Assembly: GCA_031283745.1 (NCBI GenBank)
Contig: JAITBH010000098.1
Location: forward strand, 1 to 13,835
DNA from: Candidatus Ectomicrobium neotermitis
GTDB lineage: Bacteria > Elusimicrobiota > Endomicrobiia > Endomicrobiales > Endomicrobiaceae
Reading direction: 5' to 3'
DNA: 13,835 nt
The translations under genes and the position numbers were made by a program. Under the pieces are notes generated by a model that saw nothing but the letters and a program-made list of their open reading frames with translations, searched no databases and was not told where the DNA came from. Positions 6,750 through 13,388 of the stretch are shown here, one piece after another. The number at the start of each line of letters is the position of its first letter. The stretch's first letter is position 1.

Positions 6750-7705
6750 TTTTTCTCCCGCTTAAACTTTTTCAATTTAACGGCTCTTACTATCGCTTCT
6801 GCCAATTTGGAACTATCGTGCCTTGCATATATTTTGTCTAAAAACAGATCAGCTTTTAGGGTTTTGATGTTTACTTTGTCTATCTCAACTTGCTCCGCAC
6901 CATTCTTTTTGTAGCGTCTGATTATGTCTTTAGGAACTATCGCTTTGTTTGCTAAAACAATATCTATTATTCCTTTATAAGAATGCTTTTCTATCGCTTC
7001 GATATGGTCTGACAATTTGTAGTCAGTGGTCTCGCCCGGCTGGGTCATGATATTAGCGACATAAATTTTATAAGCCTTCGATGATTTGATTGCATCTATC
7101 ACTCCGTCGACGAGAAAATTGACAATGACCGAAGTGTATAGTGAACCCGGCCCAAAAATTAAAACATCGGAGTGTTTGATGGCTTTAAGAACTTCGGGGG
7201 CTGCTGGAGGGTTTGGAGGGAATAAAATAATTTCACTTATTTTTTCAAAAACCTTTGAGATTCTGCTCTCTCCGCTGATATGCCGACCGCCTTTCAATTC
7301 TGCCTCAAGCACGACAGGAAAAAGAGTTACAGGTAAAACTTTTCCTCTGATGGCTAAAACCTCTCCACAATGTGCTATCGCATTATCAAAACTTCCTGAT
7401 ATCGCAGACATTGCCGTCAAAAAAATATTTCCAAAAGAGTGACCTGCTAAAGAACCTCTTTCTGGAAATCGGTATTGAAAAAGCCTCGACATCAAACTTT
7501 CTTCTTCAGACAAAGCCACCAAACAATTTCTCACATCGCCCGGGGGCAAAACGCCAAGCTCGCTCCTTAACTTTCCAGAACTTCCACCATCATCAGCTAC
7601 ATTTACTATTGCGGTAATTTTATCGTTGTATTTTTTCAAACCCCGCAACAAACTTGAAAGACCTGTTCCGCCGCCTAAAGCCGTTATGTTTAGTTTATCA
7701 ATCAT
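6746..7705 (-). CDS. yvcK: YvcK/GlmR-family regulator (CofD-like fold)
   Basis: This belongs to the YvcK family, called a gluconeogenesis factor; B. subtilis YvcK (GlmR) binds UDP-GlcNAc and helps direct carbon into cell-wall precursors. The defining motifs are ALGGGTGLSSLLRGLK (9-24), NVADDGGSSGKLR (35-47), PPGDVRNCL (54-62), HSFGN (89-93), FGPGSLYTS (184-192) and NIMTQPGET (218-225). At 319 residues it matches the normal size. It overlaps rapZ by 4 nt (ATGA) and EIIA by 4 nt. The rapZ-yvcK pairing is the same as yvcJ-yvcK in Firmicutes, but the usual third partner whiA is replaced by PTS genes. There is no membrane segment; it should be cytoplasmic. Confidence 0.96.
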   Translation of the reverse strand: MIDKLNITALGGGTGLSSLLRGLKKYNDKITAIVNVADDGGSSGKLRSELGVLPPGDVRNCLVALSEEESLMSRLFQYRFPERGSLAGHSFGNIFLTAMSAISGSFDNAIAHCGEVLAIRGKVLPVTLFPVVLEAELKGGRHISGESRISKVFEKISEIILFPPNPPAAPEVLKAIKHSDVLIFGPGSLYTSVIVNFLVDGVIDAIKSSKAYKIYVANIMTQPGETTDYKLSDHIEAIEKHSYKGIIDIVLANKAIVPKDIIRRYKKNGAEQVEIDKVNIKTLKADLFLDKIYARHDSSKLAEAIVRAVKLKKFKREKK

Positions 7706-8556
7706 CTTTTTATGTCTCTGTGATTTATGCTGACCTTATAATTGTTGTTACTTAAAAATTGTGCAAGCAACTCTGAAACAAAAACTGAACGATGCCTGCC
7801 GCCTGTGCAACCTATCGCTATGGTCAAATAACTTTTGCCCTCGTTGATGTAGCCCGGTATCGTCATTTTAATGAGCTTAGAAAAGTCAGCAAAAAAGGTT
7901 TTGAAAGTTTTTTGTTTCATTATGTAATCCTTGACTGCCTTATCCTTTCCGGTTTTAGCCCTCAAAGCCGAAATGTAATTTGGATTTATCAAAAACCTCA
8001 CATCGTAAACTATGTCGACATCAAGAGGTAAGCCGTATTTGTAACCAAAGGACATAACGGAAACCGTCAAATGCTCTTTGCCTTCGTCGGAGCCGGTCAT
8101 ACGCAAAATTATTTTTTTTAATTCGCCCATTGTTGTGCCTGATGTATCGATAACCTCATTTGCTGCTGTGAAAACATCCTTCAACATTTTCCTTTCCAGC
8201 CTTATTCCCCGAGAAACCGACGGTCCTAAGGGATGTCTACGGCGAGTTTCTGAAAATCTTCTAATCAAAACAGAGTCGCTACAGTCTAAAAATATTGTTT
8301 TGTGAAAGATCTGCTTTTTTTCTAAGGCACTTACAATGTGCTTGAAACCTTTTAGGGATTCGCCTGCTCTTGAATCTACACTGACAGCCACATTTTTATA
8401 CTTGCCGGAATTTTTCAAACAAACATCTATGAAATCGTCCATCATTTGAAGGGGCATATTGTCTATGCACATAAACCCCAAATCTTCAAAAATTTTCAAA
8501 AGTTGACTTTTGCCTGCACCTGATATTCCTGAAACTATGTAAAAACTAACTCCCAT
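7702..8556 (-). CDS. rapZ: RapZ/YvcJ-family nucleotide-binding protein
   Basis: RapZ in E. coli binds glucosamine-6-phosphate and controls GlmS through small RNAs; YvcJ is the Firmicute homologue. The Walker A motif GISGAGKS (10-17), RRRHPLG (105-111), SFGYKYGLP (169-177) and the C-terminal IGCTGGRHRS (248-257) are all present, and the length is 284, the same as E. coli RapZ. I start at ATG 8556 (MGVSFYIVSG), because this places the P-loop where the family has it. An upstream in-frame start at 8610 would add 18 residues that merely overlap hprK. From 8556 the overlap with hprK is 11 nt. Whether GlmY/GlmZ-type RNAs exist in this organism is unknown. Confidence 0.96.
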   Translation of the reverse strand: MGVSFYIVSGISGAGKSQLLKIFEDLGFMCIDNMPLQMMDDFIDVCLKNSGKYKNVAVSVDSRAGESLKGFKHIVSALEKKQIFHKTIFLDCSDSVLIRRFSETRRRHPLGPSVSRGIRLERKMLKDVFTAANEVIDTSGTTMGELKKIILRMTGSDEGKEHLTVSVMSFGYKYGLPLDVDIVYDVRFLINPNYISALRAKTGKDKAVKDYIMKQKTFKTFFADFSKLIKMTIPGYINEGKSYLTIAIGCTGGRHRSVFVSELLAQFLSNNNYKVSINHRDIKR

Positions 8557-9496
8557 TATTTTTTTCCGCGATGATATTTTTGAGCTTGTGATCAAGCTCT
8601 CTTGCAGCATAAATTCCTTTCTTTTTAAGCCTCTGATTTAAGCTCGCAGTCTCAACTAAGACAGCCAAATTTCTGCCCGGTCCGACTGGAAGAGTAACCT
8701 CTGGCAACTGGACATTCAAAATGTAAGTAAAATACTCATCAAGACCAAGCCGCTCCATTTTGTTTGCCTCATTCCACTCCTCTAAACGTATAACCAACTC
8801 AACGCAAACATCGTCGAGGGTATTCCCAATTCCGAAAACATCTTTGACATCGATAATGCCAAGACCTCTCAGCTCAATGAGATATTTAGACAGAGACATA
8901 CCATTGCCAAAAAGTGTTCCGCCTGACCTTTTGGTAATGTTTACCATGTCATCGGCTACGAGCATATGTCCTCTTTTGACAAGTTCCAAAGCACATTCGG
9001 ATTTGCCTATACCAGATTTGCCCGTAATTAAGACACCTAATCCATAAACGCTAACCAAAACACCGTGCAGTTTTATGCTTGGTGCAAGTTTAGCGTTAAG
9101 AAAATAGATTAACTCGCCGATTAAAGCTGATGATGAAAATTCTGTTCTTAGGAGGGAAACTTCAAGGGAGGAAAAAACTTCCGACATCGCCTCGGTGGGC
9201 CCGAGATTTTGGGTGAGAATGCAACAAATTGCTCTTTTGTGGGAGAAGATTTTGTTTAGGATAGAAGCCTGCTTTTCAAAACTTAGAGAATTGAGATAGG
9301 TAAATTCGCTCTTTCCTATAACTTGCACTCTTTCGTATGGAAAATGTTCAAAATATCCTGTGAATGCTAACCCTGGTCTGCTTATATCCGATGCTGTTAT
9401 TTTTCTTTTAAGACCTTTCTGCCCTGCTATTAACTCAAGCTTCAAATCTTTGGCTTTTTCTTCAAAAAGCTGTCCTACTTCTAAAAATGAAGACAT
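8546..9496 (-). CDS. hprK: HPr kinase/phosphorylase
   Basis: HprK phosphorylates and dephosphorylates Ser46 of HPr in response to metabolite levels. The protein (316 residues) has an N-terminal regulatory half. The catalytic half follows with LHGVLVSVYGLGVLITG, the P-loop GKSGIGKS (159-166), VADDMV (180-185), RGLGIIDV (210-217) and the HprK signature GPGRNLAVLVETAS (272-285). I prefer ATG 9496, 1 nt after the ptsN stop and 12 nt after GAGG. The ATG at 9508 has GAGG directly touching it and would overlap ptsN. It lies between ptsN and rapZ, while its target ptsH is in the same cluster, so the kinase and substrate are probably co-expressed. Confidence 0.97.
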   Translation of the reverse strand: MSSFLEVGQLFEEKAKDLKLELIAGQKGLKRKITASDISRPGLAFTGYFEHFPYERVQVIGKSEFTYLNSLSFEKQASILNKIFSHKRAICCILTQNLGPTEAMSEVFSSLEVSLLRTEFSSSALIGELIYFLNAKLAPSIKLHGVLVSVYGLGVLITGKSGIGKSECALELVKRGHMLVADDMVNITKRSGGTLFGNGMSLSKYLIELRGLGIIDVKDVFGIGNTLDDVCVELVIRLEEWNEANKMERLGLDEYFTYILNVQLPEVTLPVGPGRNLAVLVETASLNQRLKKKGIYAARELDHKLKNIIAEKNNGS

Positions 9497-9497
9497 C

Positions 9498-9956
9498 TCA
9501 ATAAGCATCCTCTTGCTGTATTATCTTTACAACAACTTCTGCAGTGGATGCTTCTCTGATAGCCTGCCTCAAAAATTTATCCTTAAACAATCTCGAAATT
9601 TTTGACAAAGCTTTCAGATGCTGCCCTGATGCTTCAAGGGGACCAACTAATAGAAAAATTATGTTCACTGGTTCGCCGTCGAGAGAATTAAACTCAATAC
9701 CTTTATGAGAAATTCCTAAAACTCCAACCTGCTCATCAAGAACATCAGTTTTACCATGCGGAATTGCAACGCCTTGACCAATTCCAGTCGAACCCAATTT
9801 TTCTCTTTCTAAAACGACATCGATAATCTCTTCCGTGTTTTTAACATCTTTTGTTGTTTTCAATGTTTCAACAAGTTCCACAATAGCGGCTTTCTTATCT
9901 GTCGCTTTCAAGTTTACGATTACTGCCTCGGGACTTAAAAAATCCATAATCTTCAT
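9498..9956 (-). CDS. ptsN: PTS IIA-like nitrogen-regulatory protein (EIIA-Ntr)
   Basis: This is a fructose-type EIIA domain protein that in other bacteria is phosphorylated through EI-Ntr and NPr and acts as a regulator and not as a transporter. The phospho-acceptor histidine is in GVAIPHGKTD (His67 from this start), preceded by REKLGSTGIGQG. The start ATG 9956 (MKIMDFLSPEAV) is chosen because GGAGGA lies 10 nt upstream; an ATG at 9974 has no such site. That gives 152 residues, close to the family norm. Genes for NPr and EI-Ntr are not in the window, so the local HPr and EI may be its donors (inferred). It follows hpf after a 56-nt gap and nearly touches hprK. Confidence 0.94.
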   Translation of the reverse strand: MKIMDFLSPEAVIVNLKATDKKAAIVELVETLKTTKDVKNTEEIIDVVLEREKLGSTGIGQGVAIPHGKTDVLDEQVGVLGISHKGIEFNSLDGEPVNIIFLLVGPLEASGQHLKALSKISRLFKDKFLRQAIREASTAEVVVKIIQQEDAY

Positions 9957-9966
9957 TTCTGGTAAA

Positions 9967-9972
9967 TCCTCC
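9967..9972 (-). promoter_or_regulatory. ptsN: Ribosome binding site deciding the ptsN start
   Basis: GGAGGA on the minus strand lies 10 nt upstream of ATG 9956 and within the reading frame of the earlier ATG at 9974. It supports the shorter ptsN product, whose N-terminus also fits the family better. Confidence 0.7.
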
Positions 9973-10012
9973 ATTGTATAACTATAGTCTGTCTATACTT
10001 CCCCTACATCAA

Positions 10013-10567
10013 TCACATCTCAGGTTCTAATAAAACTAAAGATTCTTTATCCGCTTTGCGGTATAACACATTTATTTTTTTGGTCTCTCTGTTTAAGAAC
10101 ATGAAAACGCTGTAATTCAAAATATCCATATCTTCTATCGCTTCTTTTATTGTAACGGGCTTTAAATCAAACCTTTTTATCTCAGAAATTTTGCTCTCAG
10201 AATCTTCCATGATGTCATAAGAATAAACCTCGGGGGTGCCGAGTTTTTTGCTCTTAGAAACTTTAAGGTTTGTGTTTCTATGTATCTTTGAAATCTCCTT
10301 CTTTTTCCTTAACTGTTTTTCCAGCTTGTCGACGGAAAGATCAATAGAGGTATAAATATCTGGAGACTGCTCTTTTGCATTAAAAACAACTTTACCTACA
10401 TGAAACGAAATTTCTGTGATTTGTCTATTTTTTTCTACCGATAAAACTATGTGTGCCCAGACATCATCCCCATCAAAAAATTTAGACGCTTTCAGAACTT
10501 TTTTCCGAACATAAGCGTCTATTGCACTAGTAAGTTTTAGATGTCTTGCAGTGATGTTAATTTGCAC
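10013..10567 (-). CDS. hpf: Long-form ribosome hibernation promoting factor
   Basis: HPF binds the small ribosomal subunit and causes ribosomes to dimerise in slow growth. The N-terminal S30AE/YfiA domain spans roughly residues 1-96 (MQINITARHLKLTSAI). After a charged linker, the C-terminal dimerisation domain starts around residue 132 (RFDLKPVTIKEAIEDM) and ends with FLNRETKKINVLYRKADK. This makes it the long form (184 residues), unlike the short form found in E. coli. The start is a GTG at 10567, set by a perfect AGGAGG 6 nt upstream. A longer frame back to GTG 10585 would translate the binding site itself. It occupies the classical place before ptsN in rpoN operons, but rpoN is absent upstream. 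Confidence 0.95.
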   Translation of the reverse strand: MQINITARHLKLTSAIDAYVRKKVLKASKFFDGDDVWAHIVLSVEKNRQITEISFHVGKVVFNAKEQSPDIYTSIDLSVDKLEKQLRKKKEISKIHRNTNLKVSKSKKLGTPEVYSYDIMEDSESKISEIKRFDLKPVTIKEAIEDMDILNYSVFMFLNRETKKINVLYRKADKESLVLLEPEM

Positions 10568-10573
10568 AATTTG

Positions 10574-10579
10574 CCTCCT
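10574..10579 (-). promoter_or_regulatory. hpf: Strong ribosome binding site deciding the hpf GTG start
   Basis: AGGAGG on the minus strand, 6 nt before GTG 10567. It is one of the strongest sites in the window and shows that hpf uses a GTG start, giving the family-typical N-terminus MQINITARHL. Confidence 0.85.
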
Positions 10580-10604
10580 CAGCACTCGTTTTTGCGATTT
10601 CAGT

Positions 10605-10632
10605 CTTATAGCAAATATTCAAACAAAAACAA
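10605..10632 (-). promoter_or_regulatory. Possible sigma70-type promoter for hpf-ptsN and downstream genes
   Basis: In the 76-nt gap between lptB and hpf, the minus strand has TTGTTT (10627-10632), a 16-nt spacer, and TATAAG (10605-10610). Transcription would start about 30 nt before the hpf start codon, leaving room for the AGGAGG site. This is the largest gap in the gene train and so the best place for an internal promoter. In AT-rich DNA such matches arise by chance, hence low confidence. Confidence 0.35.
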
Positions 10633-10643
10633 ATTTTTGAGAT

Positions 10644-11363
10644 TCACATCTTAAAATCGTGTCCCAAGTATACTTTTCGGGCCTCCGGACTCTCAATTAA
10701 GACCCTCGCATTGCCCTCTAAAAGTATCTTTCCCTCGTATATTATGTATGCCCTGTCGATGATTTCTAATGTCTCTCTGACATTGTGATCTGTGATCAAA
10801 ATTCCCAGCCCGCGTTCTTTAAGTTTCTTGATGATTTTTTGAATATCGTCAACGGTTATCGGGTCTATTCCCACAAAAGGTTCATCTAAAAGTAAAAACT
10901 TCGGATCATTTATCAACGCTCTGGCAATTTCAAGCCGTCTTTTTTCTCCGCCTGACAACGTTGTGCTTTTTTGAAAACGCAATTTTGTGAGTCCGAAATC
11001 ATTCAACAAGTTTTCAATTTTTTGCTGCTGTTCTTCTTTTGGTATCGGAAGAAGTTCTGCCACTGCCCGCAAATTATTTTCAACGGTTAAGCCCCTAAAA
11101 ATTGAAGGCTCTTGTGCAAGATACCCTATGCCGGCTCTTGCTCTTTGATACATTGCCCAGTCCGTAATTTCTTGATCATCTAAATAGACATTGCCGTCAT
11201 AAGGTTTTATCAGCCCGACAGTCATATAAAAAGAAGTGGTTTTGCCTGCACCGTTTGGACCAAGCAAGCCGACGACTTCGCCCTGATTGACATTTATGCT
11301 CAACCCGTTAACAACCATTCGATATTTGTATTTCTTGAATAAATTTTCGGCTCTAAGAATCAT
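10644..11363 (-). CDS. lptB: LPS export ABC transporter ATP-binding protein LptB
   Basis: LptB is the cytoplasmic ATPase that powers LPS extraction from the inner membrane with LptF/LptG and passes it to LptC and LptA. The 239-residue protein has Walker A GPNGAGKTT (35-43), the Q-loop region YLAQEPSIFRGLTV, signature LSGGEKRR (136-143), Walker B FLLLDEPFVGIDP (157-168) and the switch histidine in TDHNVRET (His193). DEPFVGIDP and SIFRGLTVEENL-like wording are typical of LptB as distinct from general amino-acid ABC ATPases. It overlaps lptA by 4 nt (ATGA). In many Gram-negatives rpoN follows directly; here hpf does. The permeases LptF and LptG are not in the window. Confidence 0.97.
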   Translation of the reverse strand: MILRAENLFKKYKYRMVVNGLSINVNQGEVVGLLGPNGAGKTTSFYMTVGLIKPYDGNVYLDDQEITDWAMYQRARAGIGYLAQEPSIFRGLTVENNLRAVAELLPIPKEEQQQKIENLLNDFGLTKLRFQKSTTLSGGEKRRLEIARALINDPKFLLLDEPFVGIDPITVDDIQKIIKKLKERGLGILITDHNVRETLEIIDRAYIIYEGKILLEGNARVLIESPEARKVYLGHDFKM

Positions 11364-11878
11364 GGTAGTTTATCTTCCATTTGAATTTTTCCGCTGACAT
11401 CTCCCTCAAGGAGAATTCTTTTTTTGTCGTAGTTATAAAAGGTTATTTTGTCGGCACGATAAAAACCTTTTCTGCCCTCATAGATAACGTCTGCCTCTGG
11501 TCTTTTTTTGTCTTTACGCATAATCAAAATTTTGGAATCTGTGTCATAGACTGCATTGTCTGAGCGGATGGTTCCCGATGAGGTTACGATTACAACATTT
11601 CCAAAGGCACTGACTGCGGATTTATTTTTATCGTAGGTCATAATCTCTGATCTGATCACATTCTTGTCGCTATCTACTGCTTTCGAATTGCCCCGCGAGA
11701 CTATGTATTCCCCTTTGTTGCGTGCATAAATTTGTGAGCCTGTTATGGTGATTGCCGCAAAAACTGCGTCCACAAGGAAAAGCCCTGCAAAGAAACTAAT
11801 TAGTCCTCTCAATAACAATTTTTTGATTTTCGATGACGATATTTTCAAGGTTAGTATCGGCTCTAAAAGATGTTCCAT
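11360..11878 (-). CDS. lptA: LptA/OstA-like periplasmic LPS transport protein
   Basis: LptA forms the periplasmic bridge for LPS. After an N-terminal extension the protein shows a signal peptide (KIKKLLLRG, a hydrophobic run of about 15, then AVFA with cleavage likely after residue 41). The OstA-type beta-jellyroll pattern follows: ITGSQIYARNKGEYIVSRGN, IRSEIMTYDKNKSAVSAFGNVVI, and GTIRSDNAVYDTDSKILIM. The mature part is about 130 residues, on the small side. The ATG at 11878 has AGGGGG about 9 nt upstream but makes an 83-nt overlap with lptC and an unusually long pre-signal stretch. TTG codons at residues 21 and 23 would give a conventional signal peptide and a shorter overlap, so the start is uncertain. 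It is followed by lptB. Confidence 0.85.
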   Translation of the reverse strand: MEHLLEPILTLKISSSKIKKLLLRGLISFFAGLFLVDAVFAAITITGSQIYARNKGEYIVSRGNSKAVDSDKNVIRSEIMTYDKNKSAVSAFGNVVIVTSSGTIRSDNAVYDTDSKILIMRKDKKRPEADVIYEGRKGFYRADKITFYNYDKKRILLEGDVSGKIQMEDKLP

Positions 11879-12317
11879 CTATCGTTTCCCCCTTTCTCTC
11901 TATCCTGACGGGATTTTTGCTGAAAACCGTTTTGGTTTTTGCATCATATTGCAAATCTGTCGTCTGCAAACGTTCATTTTCGGCAGTGTCAACAACACAT
12001 CTCCCATACCCTTTAACATCATAAGTGTCCAAATCTATATCTGCTTTTTCCATCACAAGAGTGGAGGTATATTCCCCGTCTTTATAAAACTTGACTATCG
12101 GAACATTTATCTTGGCGATGCTCATATTTTCATTTATCGTTGCGGATTCTGATTCCATGATCATTTTCAATTTTCCCCCTTCGGTTTCAGTGATCGTAAA
12201 CTTCTCTATCGCATGTTCTCCTATCGGAGGCGTTTCATCTATAACTTTGTCGGCTCCACCACAGCCCAACAAAAAAGTAATCGGAATAATTACACAAAGC
12301 AACTTTATTTTTTCCAT
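11796..12317 (-). CDS. lptC: LptC-like LPS export protein, predicted lipoprotein
   Basis: LptC takes LPS from the LptBFG complex and passes it to LptA. The protein (173 residues) starts MEKIKLLCVIIPITFLLGCGG, a signal sequence with a lipobox (FLLGC, Cys19), so it is predicted to be lipid-anchored, whereas E. coli LptC is held by a transmembrane helix. The rest is beta-rich with alternating patterns (GKLKMIMESESATI, TSTLVMEKADIDLDTYDVKGYGRCVV, TTDLQYDAKTKTVFSKNPVRI), as in the LptC/LptA fold. The start ATG 12317 has TGAGGA just upstream, overlapping the stop of the acyltransferase gene. Assignment rests on fold pattern, size and its place before lptA-lptB. A generic YrbK-like lipoprotein is the same thing under another name. 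Confidence 0.85.
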   Translation of the reverse strand: MEKIKLLCVIIPITFLLGCGGADKVIDETPPIGEHAIEKFTITETEGGKLKMIMESESATINENMSIAKINVPIVKFYKDGEYTSTLVMEKADIDLDTYDVKGYGRCVVDTAENERLQTTDLQYDAKTKTVFSKNPVRIERKGETIDGTSFRADTNLENIVIENQKIVIERTN

Positions 12318-12323
12318 ATTTCC

Positions 12324-13226
12324 TCACTCGGGCTGCGTGTTCCATCTTTTATGAAACCATACCCACTGCTGCGGATATTTTCTTATAAACATTTCAAGCC
12401 TCGAAGTCGCTACTTGAGTTAAGTTGACGATGTCTTGATTTTTATCACCAGAAGGCTCAACGGCGAGAGGTCCTTCAATTACGGTGGTGTGGTTAAATTT
12501 TCCATCACGTCTGTCTACGCCAAGAAGCACTTCGGCGCCCGTCCTCAGGGCTAAAGCTGCAAGACCCGACGGGGTGTGGGCTTTTTTGCCAAAAAAATCA
12601 ACAAAAACGCTGGGAACATTCGTGTCTTGATCTATGAGCATCGCAATTATCTCCCCTCTTCTTAACGCCCTCAGCAAATTGCGGGCGGTATCTTTAGAAT
12701 CTTTCAAAATAACATTGACCTTCTTTTGAATTCGATAGCCCACAAGCATTTCGTTTAAGCCATCGACATAAATCTTTTTTGCCACAACATTTACGGGAAC
12801 ACCCAGTGCAGCCACTGCTGCGGCGGTCATTTCCCAGTTGCCCGTATGTGCACTGACAATCAGCACACCTTTCTTTTTGTTTATCCCGTCCCAGAGTAAA
12901 TTCTCGTTTTCAATTTTGACTATGTCAGACAGAAACTTTTCATCTACTTTCGGAAAATTTGCCAGCTCAAAAAAATTCCGAGCCTGATTTACAAAAACCT
13001 CCGAAACAATCTCTTTTATCTCCGCAGAAGTTTTTTGGGGGAAGCAATTCTTGAGGTTTTCTTTAGCTATATCAACAGCGTCCCGTGTTAAATGAGGTGC
13101 TATTTTGCCGAAAAACTCCGCTATCCGCCCGACAGCCACTTTATATGGAATAAGCAGAAAGAGCTTCGAAAACATCCAAGCACCATAGAAATAAATCTGT
13201 CTGCGAATTTTCTTTATGATATGCAT
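12324..13226 (-). CDS. Lipid A biosynthesis acyltransferase, LpxL/LpxM family
   Basis: This inner-membrane-associated acyltransferase adds a secondary acyl chain to lipid A. The catalytic H-x4-E is visible in SAHTGNWE (His127, Glu132), along with the family segments MLIDQDTNVPSVFVDFFGKKAHTP (197-219 region) and a C-terminal QQWVWFHKRW. The length is 300, normal for the family. The N-terminus has a hydrophobic segment (YFYGAWMFSKLFLLIPY) that would anchor it. The start ATG 13226 is supported by a G-rich site 7 nt upstream; a TTG at 13232 is too close to that site. It is the first gene of the minus-strand train and is followed by lptC after 6 nt. Exact acyl specificity, and whether it acts on lipid A or another lipid, cannot be told. 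Confidence 0.93.
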   Translation of the reverse strand: MHIIKKIRRQIYFYGAWMFSKLFLLIPYKVAVGRIAEFFGKIAPHLTRDAVDIAKENLKNCFPQKTSAEIKEIVSEVFVNQARNFFELANFPKVDEKFLSDIVKIENENLLWDGINKKKGVLIVSAHTGNWEMTAAAVAALGVPVNVVAKKIYVDGLNEMLVGYRIQKKVNVILKDSKDTARNLLRALRRGEIIAMLIDQDTNVPSVFVDFFGKKAHTPSGLAALALRTGAEVLLGVDRRDGKFNHTTVIEGPLAVEPSGDKNQDIVNLTQVATSRLEMFIRKYPQQWVWFHKRWNTQPE

Positions 13227-13249
13227 TTTCAATCCCCCCGCTTAATCAC

Positions 13250-13263
13250 TGTCGTTAACGACA
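13250..13263. promoter_or_regulatory. 14-bp perfect palindrome, possible operator
   Basis: TGTCGTTAACGACA is its own reverse complement and lies 24 nt upstream of the acyltransferase start codon, between the divergent genes. Position and symmetry fit a binding site for a dimeric regulator, but the regulator is unknown and chance is possible. Confidence 0.35.
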
Positions 13264-13299
13264 ACGGCATTCTTAACCCGCCAAAAGGAATCGGCGGGC

Positions 13300-13320
13300 G
13301 GGAGGGTTTGAAACCCACCC
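13300..13320. repeat. 21-bp palindromic repeat, copy 3 (diverged)
   Basis: Same block as at 278-298 and 519-539, with one mismatch (ACCC in place of CCTCCC's T in the right arm), followed by the shared tail CCTACATTGATC (one change). It stands alone, without the G-run or A-rich parts of the 241-bp unit, which shows that the palindrome and its tail are the mobile or dispersed core. Confidence 0.8.
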
Positions 13321-13388
13321 CTACATTGATCGATGTTTTTGCCGTTGCAGTTTGTCGTTTACTTAAAGCCGTTCTATAAGGAACCAAA

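Larger units (their letters stand above)
13227..13388. promoter_or_regulatory. Divergent intergenic region between the LpxL-lpt train and the surface-protein gene
   Basis: Promoters for both directions must lie in or near these 162 bp. It contains a 14-bp perfect palindrome (13250-13263), an inverted repeat CCCGCC/GGCGGG with a 10-nt loop (13277-13298), and the third copy of the dispersed palindrome (13300-13320). I could not identify convincing -35/-10 pairs in either direction. Confidence 0.5.

Noticed and set aside
10000..10016. TCCCCTACAT...TCAC near the hpf stop, similar to the tail of the dispersed repeat
   Set aside because: Only about 14 of 18 positions agree and the palindrome itself is absent. 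It overlaps the end of hpf, so chance is the simpler reading.
13352..13380. TTGTCG, 17-nt spacer, TATAAG before the surface-protein gene
   Set aside because: The -10 box would overlap the ribosome binding site and place the transcript start about 2 nt before the ATG, leaving no room for the leader.
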